From the NCBI GenBank assembly GCA_934456435.1, contig CAKSHH010000001.1:297421-361420 (forward strand): a stretch of 64,000 nucleotides of DNA, written 5' to 3'. Below are positions 59,250 to 64,000 of this stretch, piece by piece (the first letter of the stretch is position 1; each line of letters opens with the position of its first letter). A program made the position numbers and the translations under genes. The DNA is from an uncultured Eubacteriales bacterium (lineage in GTDB: Bacteria > Bacillota > Clostridia > Oscillospirales > Acutalibacteraceae). The notes under the pieces are model-generated. The model worked only from the letters and a program-made list of their open reading frames with translations, ran no database searches and was not told the DNA's origin.

Positions 59250-61037
59250 TTATTTTATCGGTTCAAAATCTGCGGCGCCGTGCTTGCAAAGGGGACATAT
59301 AAAGTCATCGGGGAGTACGTCACCCTCATAAACATATCCGCACACCTTGCAGACGAAGCCTTTTTTGCCCTCTGTGTCAGGCTTTGGCTTGACATTGCTC
59401 TGGTAATATGAATAGGTCATCGTCTCTGCGTCCGATATCACTCTTGCTTCAGTAACCGAGCAGATAAACATTCCGTGAGTTCCGAGGTCAACATACTGCT
59501 CGACCTTCAGCGACATAAACGAGTTGATATATCTCGGCAGGAAGGCGAGACCGTTATCAGAGCGAAGCGGCTCGGTGTTTTCAAATTTATCGGTTGTTCT
59601 TCCGCTCTTGAAACCGAAATTCTCAATAACGCTGAACGGGGCGTCTTTTGACAGACAGTTCACGTTCATCTTGCCGGTTTGCTTGATAACATGGTGTGAA
59701 TAGTTGTCCTTGTTGATTGTCACGGCGATTCTGTTCGGCGAATTTGTTACCTGAGTTACGGTGTTGACAATGAGCCCGTTATCTCTTTTGCCGTCATTTG
59801 ACGTGACAACATACAGACCGTATCCGATGTTGAATAGGGCACAAAGATCGTTTTTGTTTGCGGTGTCGCCGTTCATTGCGATATAGTCTTTGCAAAGCTC
59901 GTCGGAAAGGGACTCCAGCTCAGCTTCGGAGTCTGCGCTGAGAGCCGATTTAATGTGTACCGTCGTTTCCGTAAAGGTGATATTCTTGGACTTTTCAAAC
60001 ATTTGCTTCATGAGCTTAGCCGCAAGGGGAGCCCATGTTCCGTTTTCGATAAGGGCGACTGTGCGGTTTCTGTAACCTCTTTCCGTAAGAGCTTCAATAA
60101 AAGTTTTCATGAAAGGAAAGATGTCCGCGTTGTATGTCGTTGTTGCGAGCACAAGCTTTCCGTAACGGAATGCGTCCTCAACCGCTTCAGCCATATCGCA
60201 GCGCGCGAGATCGTTTACCACAACCTTGGGACAGCCCTTTGCTCTGAGCGCATCCGCCAGCTTTTCAACAGCCTTTTTTGTGTTCCCGTAGACCGAGGTG
60301 TACGCGATTACGATTCCATCGCTTTCAACACCGTAAGATGACCATGTGTTGTAAAGATCAATGTAATAGCCGAGATTTTCCGTGAGCACGGGACCGTGGA
60401 GGGGGCAAATCTTTTCAATGTCAAGATTGGAAGCTTTTGCGAGAAGCTTCTGAACCTGAGCTCCGTATTTTCCGACAATGCCGAAATAATAGCGTCGTGC
60501 TTCGCAAGCCCAGTCTTCATCAACGTCCAAAGCACCGAATTTACCGAATCCGTCGGCGGAGAAAAGCACCTTGTCATGGTTGTCGTATGTCATCATAACC
60601 TCCGGCCAATGAACCATAGGAGCGGCAACAAAGGAAAGCGTGTGCTTGCCGAGTTCAAGAGTTGAACCCTCTTCAATGATGATCTGCTTATCGGAAAAAT
60701 CCGTTCCGAAAAACTGCTTCATCATTGCAAATGCCTTGGAAGAGGAGACGATTTTTGCCTGAGGATATGCGTCGATAAAGCTGACAATGTTAGCTGAATG
60801 ATCCGGCTCCATGTGCTGAACTATCAGATAATCGGGAGTTCTTTCACCGAGCACCTCGGCGATGTTGTCGAGCCATTCGTGGCGAAAGCTCGCGTCAACT
60901 GTGTCCATTACAGCGATTTTGTTGTCAACTATAACATAAGAGTTATAAGCCATTCCGTTTGGAACGACATACTGTCCCTCAAACAGGTCAATGGAGTGAT
61001 CATTGACTCCCACATATTTAATATCATTTGTAATCAT
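59250..61037 (-). CDS. Flavodiiron protein with flavin reductase and rubredoxin domains
   Basis: A 595-residue multidomain protein. The metallo-beta-lactamase-like diiron domain (1-~245) has HMEPDH (75-80) and later H ligands (MVHWPE, PLHGPV). A flavodoxin domain follows (IVIAYTSVYGNTKKA, ~257-395), then a flavin-reductase-like domain (~400-545), and a C-terminal rubredoxin (CKVCGYVYEG… CPLCKHG). Such proteins reduce O2 to water or NO to N2O, protecting anaerobes. Carrying the reductase and rubredoxin on one chain shortens electron transfer from NAD(P)H. Ribosome site AAAGGAGCAACAAC precedes ATG 61037. Confidence 0.92.
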   Translation of the reverse strand: MITNDIKYVGVNDHSIDLFEGQYVVPNGMAYNSYVIVDNKIAVMDTVDASFRHEWLDNIAEVLGERTPDYLIVQHMEPDHSANIVSFIDAYPQAKIVSSSKAFAMMKQFFGTDFSDKQIIIEEGSTLELGKHTLSFVAAPMVHWPEVMMTYDNHDKVLFSADGFGKFGALDVDEDWACEARRYYFGIVGKYGAQVQKLLAKASNLDIEKICPLHGPVLTENLGYYIDLYNTWSSYGVESDGIVIAYTSVYGNTKKAVEKLADALRAKGCPKVVVNDLARCDMAEAVEDAFRYGKLVLATTTYNADIFPFMKTFIEALTERGYRNRTVALIENGTWAPLAAKLMKQMFEKSKNITFTETTVHIKSALSADSEAELESLSDELCKDYIAMNGDTANKNDLCALFNIGYGLYVVTSNDGKRDNGLIVNTVTQVTNSPNRIAVTINKDNYSHHVIKQTGKMNVNCLSKDAPFSVIENFGFKSGRTTDKFENTEPLRSDNGLAFLPRYINSFMSLKVEQYVDLGTHGMFICSVTEARVISDAETMTYSYYQSNVKPKPDTEGKKGFVCKVCGYVYEGDVLPDDFICPLCKHGAADFEPIK

Positions 61038-61117
61038 GTTGTTGCTCCTTTCAATATTGTAAGCGGCAGCTTTTTATAAGTTATTATTAACATATTTCGG
61101 TAAAATAACCGTAAAAT

Positions 61118-61142
61118 TAAAAACAGTTATCATTACTGTTTT
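61118..61142. promoter_or_regulatory. Inverted repeat upstream of the flavodiiron gene
   Basis: AAAAACAGT-TATCATT-ACTGTTTTT, nine-base arms. It could be an operator for a stress regulator or a weak terminator; position 80 bases before the start favours either. Confidence 0.4.
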
Positions 61143-61159
61143 TATTATAGATAAAAATA

Positions 61160-61203
61160 CACCCTTTGTCAAGAGGTTTTCGGAAAATTTTGACAAAGGG
61201 CGT
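61160..61203 (-). terminator. Terminator of the 45-residue peptide gene
   Basis: Minus strand: CGCCCTTTGTCA (61202-61191) pairs with TGACAAAGGGTG (61171-61160), one G-U pair, then TATTTTTAT. Confidence 0.75.
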
Positions 61204-61208
61204 GTTCT

Positions 61209-61346
61209 TTAGCCGAGTATTGAAGCGATTGCGTCAAGCAATTGGCTGAGCGCCTGCTGAATACCGTGTCCCGCGCCGGGAGCGATCGCATCAATGCCGT
61301 TGAGTATTCCGAAAATGATTTCGGAAATTGCAACAAGAAAATACAT
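61209..61346 (-). CDS. 45-residue hydrophobic peptide
   Basis: A 45-codon frame with a strong ribosome site (AAAAGGAGTACATATT) and a terminator right after its stop. The peptide starts MYFLVAISEIIFGILNG, has a glycine/proline hinge (APGAGHG) and ends IQQALSQLLDAIASILG. Both halves can form hydrophobic or amphipathic helices; charge is slightly negative. It is unlike any family I can name. It could be a membrane-active peptide, a small regulatory protein, or a toxin-like peptide. Transcription signals support it being real. Confidence 0.6.
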   Translation of the reverse strand: MYFLVAISEIIFGILNGIDAIAPGAGHGIQQALSQLLDAIASILG

Positions 61347-61508
61347 AATATGTACTCCTTTTGTAAAAGTTTATCGCGGTTACCCGCCGATTAAATTTTA
61401 ACTCCGTACAAATGCAAAGTCAAGTAATGTATTATACAATTATATATATTTAATGTGATTTTTGTTGTTTAGGTTTTGTAATAGTCCGGAAAAGTGAAGA
61501 AACCGACC

Positions 61509-61736
61509 AAGGTTTCGCCTTGAGGAGAAGCTCCGTCATAAGACGGTGATGAGGTGGAAAAATTCAGGTCTGATTATATTAAATAATGAGATAAATATCG
61601 GACACCTCATCCGAGCGGCGCAGCCGACTGAGGGGTAGTCAGAAGAATATTATTAAAAATTTTCTTAAAAGCTATAATAAAAATTTTCTCTCCCTCCGTC
61701 ACGGCTTTGCCGTGCTACCTCCCTCATCAGATGGAG
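61509..61736. repeat. Intergenic hairpin repeats, upstream modules of copy B
   Basis: Non-coding. It contains CAAGGTTTCGCCTTG (61509-61523), the GGCGCAGCCG-CTGAGGGG module (61615-61636, also at 43-65) and CACGGC-TTT-GCCGTG (61700-61714) within a CTCCCTCCGTCACGG… stretch. These sequences resemble repeats scattered in gut Clostridia. No gene is visible in 61347-62204. Confidence 0.65.
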
Positions 61737-61796
61737 AAAAAATCAGCAAAAAAAAGCAAGATATATAACTTGAAAATACGCACAAACCTCAGCCTC

Positions 61797-62063
61797 CCTT
61801 TGATTGAGGTCAAGGGGAAGTGTCGAAATAGATTGAAGACGGTAGACGTTAGATTTTAGATATTAGCTAAGGTAGATTTTGCCTTTTTATTTGTCCGCAT
61901 CTAACATCTACAATCTAATATCTAAAGTCTATCTTGACGGAGGGGATAAAGAAACAAGTAATTATCAATGCTTCAAATAATTCACGGCACGATGTGAGCA
62001 TCGTGCCCTACGACAAGCATTGCCAAAACCTAAACCGTAGGGTGTGATGCCCACATCACACCG
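61797..62063 (+). repeat. Composite intergenic repeat, copy B (interrupted)
   Basis: Carries the same modules as 132-304 in the same order: CCTCAGCCT… (61797-61828), GGGGATAAAGAAACAAGT… (61942-61969), and the arm pair 61985-62012 and 62036-62063. It is about 94 bases longer than copy A because of an inserted hairpin at about 61832-61937. Confidence 0.8.
61832..61937. repeat. Palindromic element nested in copy B
   Basis: Arms TAGATTTTAGATATTAG (61850-61866) and CTAATATCTAAAGTCTA (61915-61931) match at 16 of 17 positions. The stretch is absent from copy A, so it looks like a secondary insertion. Confidence 0.6.
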
Positions 62064-62118
62064 AGAAAAATTCTTTGTTTATGCGTAAAAATCTAAGTTT
62101 TGCACAAACATTTTGGGC

Positions 62119-62188
62119 GCCCTTGCAGGGCAACGGGGATAAAGAAAAAATAAAAATCACGGCACGATGGGTTTATCGTGTCGTGCAA
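62119..62188. repeat. Degenerate third copy of the hairpin repeat
   Basis: GCCCT-TGC-AGGGC hairpin (62119-62131), then a shortened GGGGATAAAGAAA module (62135-62147) and a decayed arm CGGCACGATGGGTTTATCG (from 62160). Confidence 0.55.
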
Positions 62189-62204
62189 CTTTGTTTGTCG
62201 GTAA

Positions 62205-62396
62205 TTATTTGATTACTATATTATTAACTCCGTGCTCAAGTATGATGTTTATCAGCTCATTTCTTGAGCAATTCACAGTCGATGAAATCTTGTCAAGCTC
62301 GGTGAGAATGTCCTCTCTTATTCTGACGGATATCACACGGTTGCCGTCTTCGCCTCTTTTTTTAATAACAAGCGGTTCATTCTTAAATTCTTTCAT
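62205..62396 (-). CDS. Ribbon-helix-helix DNA-binding protein (CopG/Arc-like)
   Basis: A 63-residue protein. The strand-helix-helix core is NRVISVRIREDILTELDKISSTVNCSRNELINIILEHGV, with the beta strand at about 19-25 and two helices after it. Such proteins bind DNA as dimers and often regulate their own genes or act as antitoxins. No toxin partner lies next to it; the divergent neighbour is a BspA-like gene, which it may control from the shared AT-rich region. ATG at 62396 behind AAAAAGGTG. Confidence 0.8.
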   Translation of the reverse strand: MKEFKNEPLVIKKRGEDGNRVISVRIREDILTELDKISSTVNCSRNELINIILEHGVNNIVIK

Positions 62397-62435
62397 AAAG
62401 CAACACCTTTTTAATATTATATATATTATTTTATA

Positions 62436-62465
62436 TTGACATAATATATTAATATATGTTACAAT
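62436..62465 (+). promoter_or_regulatory. Promoter of the partial BspA-like gene
   Basis: TTGACA (62436-62441), 18-base spacer, TACAAT (62460-62465) in a very AT-rich segment with ATATATTAATATAT-like symmetry. Confidence 0.6.
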
Positions 62466-62522
62466 CAGATATCATAAATAATATTACTTTTGATATTATA
62501 ATAATTCATAGGAGGAAGAATC

Positions 62523-64000
62523 ATGAAAAGACGAATCAAACAAATCTTGTCCGCAATTCTTGTGGCAATTATGCTGGTAGGTGTAATGCCGATAACAGGC
62601 TTTGCGGAAGATGATGAAAAAACATTCGGTTATCTTAAATATGAAATATCTGACGGCGAGGTTTCAATTACTGGTTGCGATACCTCAATCAGCGGGGAAT
62701 TAACTATACCGGAAACAATAGAGGGCTATCCGGTAACAAATATAGGATTCCGTGCTTTTGAAAACTGTAAACTCTTAACCAAAATTATTTTACCTAACAG
62801 TATTGTACGAATAAACGTTATGTCTTTTGAGAATTGTACGAATTTAAAAGATATAACGTTTTCAGAAAATATTACAGAAATTTTGTCTGCTGCATTTTCT
62901 GGATGTACAAGCTTATCGAATATTTCTTTACCGGACAGCATAACAAGTATTGGGGAAAATGCTTTTGCAAATACAGCATATTATAATGATGATTCAAATT
63001 GGGAAAATGATGTGTTATATATAGGAAAATACTTAATAGAAGCAAAAGAAGACCTGTCAAGTTCTTATGTCATAAAAAGCGGAACAAGGATAATCGCTGA
63101 TCGTGCTTTTGCAATGTGTCTGAATTTAACGCAAATAACAATACCGGACAGCACAATAATTATCGGTTTCTACGCCTTCCAAGGTACGGGACTCACCGAC
63201 GTTACATTTCCGAGTAGTATAAGCAATATTGGAGATTATGCCTTTGTAGATTGTGCAAGTCTTGCAACCATAACAATTCCCGGTAACGGAGCTACACATA
63301 TTGGAACAGAAAGTTTTGGCTATTGCTATGCTCTTACAAGTGTAAAAATAGGAGATGGCGTTGTAGGCATCGGCAACCAAGCATTTATCTGTTGTACGAA
63401 GCTAACTAATATAATAATACCTCAAAGTGTAACGAGTATTGGTATTGGTATTCTTGAGGGGTGTGAAGAATTAACAAGTATAATTGTTGATGAAAAAAAT
63501 CCTGAATTTGACAGCAGAGATAACGCCAATGCCATAATTAGAACGTCATCAAATGAGTTAATACAGGGATGTAAGTCCACGATAATACCTGATAGTATAA
63601 CTAAAATTGGCTATCAAGCTTTTTTGGGATGTCAATTCCTGACAAACATTATAATACCTAATAATGTAATTTCTATTAGCTATTATGCCTTTCGTTATTG
63701 TGAATCATTAACAAGCATGATATTACCGAAAAACATAAAAACCATTGAAAGCGGAGTGTTTTCATATTGTACAGAACTTGTAAACATAACCATTCCCGAA
63801 AGTGTGACGAGCATTGAATGGGGAGCCTTTGACGGTTGTGCAAAATTGACTGATATTTATTATTCAGGTAATGAATCTGAATGGAACAGAATTGAAATAG
63901 GCGAAAATAATGAAGCACTTGAGAATGCCACAATTCACTTTAATGTAAGCGTTCACACTCACACCCTCAACCATATCACCGTTCCTTCGACCTGCAAGGT
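62523..64000 (+). CDS. BspA-like leucine-rich repeat secreted protein (cut by window end)
   Basis: An open frame from ATG 62523 (behind GGAGGAAGAATC) to the window end, 492 codons so far. Residues 1-28 are a signal peptide (…MPITGFA). From about residue 55 there are more than ten LRR_5 repeats of ~23 residues, such as LTSMILPKNIKTIESGVFSYC and LVNITIPESVTSIEWGAFDGC. The last visible part (SVHTHTLNHITVPSTCK) begins a new non-LRR domain. It is richer in A+T than the core genes here, suggesting later acquisition. Not a close copy of the 5966/7556 pair. Confidence 0.88.
   Translation, partial: MKRRIKQILSAILVAIMLVGVMPITGFAEDDEKTFGYLKYEISDGEVSITGCDTSISGELTIPETIEGYPVTNIGFRAFENCKLLTKIILPNSIVRINVMSFENCTNLKDITFSENITEILSAAFSGCTSLSNISLPDSITSIGENAFANTAYYNDDSNWENDVLYIGKYLIEAKEDLSSSYVIKSGTRIIADRAFAMCLNLTQITIPDSTIIIGFYAFQGTGLTDVTFPSSISNIGDYAFVDCASLATITIPGNGATHIGTESFGYCYALTSVKIGDGVVGIGNQAFICCTKLTNIIIPQSVTSIGIGILEGCEELTSIIVDEKNPEFDSRDNANAIIRTSSNELIQGCKSTIIPDSITKIGYQAFLGCQFLTNIIIPNNVISISYYAFRYCESLTSMILPKNIKTIESGVFSYCTELVNITIPESVTSIEWGAFDGCAKLTDIYYSGNESEWNRIEIGENNEALENATIHFNVSVHTHTLNHITVPSTCK

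Noticed and set aside
62205..62396. Toxin-antitoxin pair involving the RHH protein
   Set aside because: No small toxin-like gene is adjacent in the same orientation; the neighbours are the repeat block and a divergent surface-protein gene.

Overview
The window reads as chromosome of an anaerobic, spore-forming Gram-positive bacterium of the class Clostridia, most like the gut Oscillospiraceae/Ruminococcus group. Grounds: a spoIIAA-spoIIAB-sigF operon and a SpoIID protein, dockerin domains on secreted proteins, ECF vitamin transporters, a flavodiiron protein, BspA-type leucine-rich repeat surface proteins, strong AGGAGG ribosome binding sites and TTGACA/TATAAT promoters. No rRNA, CRISPR array, integrase or transposase was seen. 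The species assignment is inference.

Layout. 1-369: intergenic repeat block. 370-3404: folC, the sigma-F operon and a small DUF6472-like protein. 3.6-9.1 kb: an accessory block with a frameshifted beta-helix protein and two tandem, almost identical BspA-like proteins, bounded by near-identical terminator hairpins. 9.2-12.1 kb: proline synthesis proB-proA-proC. 12.1-16.0 kb: a GH3-family adenylating enzyme, an exported alpha/beta hydrolase with a cysteine nucleophile elbow, and bioY. 16.1-18.1 kb (minus): dapA and asd. 18.2-21.2 kb: queA-tgt (queuosine), yajC, tRNA-Leu(CAA). 21.3-24.1 kb: a tetR gene, a DtxR remnant and an ABC transporter gene created by an out-of-frame deletion fusion. 24.1-30.7 kb: exported phosphoesterase, hypB-hypA-flavoprotein operon (minus), two small membrane proteins. 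30.7-44.7 kb (minus): a 2633-residue Ig-like/FIVAR/dockerin protein, an aminotransferase, a dockerin-bearing cysteine protease, an ECF sigma factor with a DUF4349 partner, a FliB-like protein. 44.8-51.6 kb (plus): zinc-ribbon/DUF5685/J-like cluster, SpoIID, ferredoxin, marR-tauE, trmN6-rsmI. 51.8-54.2 kb: a membrane-anchored protein, then the cysteine operon. 54.2-61.4 kb (minus): ECF S component, flippase, M6 metalloprotease with dockerin, flavodiiron protein, 45-residue peptide. 61.4-62.2 kb: second copy of the repeat block. 62.2-64.0 kb: a ribbon-helix-helix regulator and a BspA-like gene cut by the window end.

Most notable signal. Upstream of cysK lies what looks like a complete cysteine attenuator: a promoter whose -35 box sits in a 12-bp perfect inverted repeat, a 27-codon leader peptide with five cysteine codons within nine, a 13-bp terminator hairpin with U tract, and a leader segment able to pair with the terminator's 5' arm as an antiterminator. 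An Rrf2 regulator follows cysK, so transcriptional and attenuation control may be stacked. Other leads are a cysteine-nucleophile LCAT-like hydrolase beside a bacterial GH3 enzyme, an amphipathic C-terminal helix shared by three exported proteins, a conserved module before all three dockerins, HypA/HypB without a visible hydrogenase, and a mobile-looking composite repeat present at both ends of the window.
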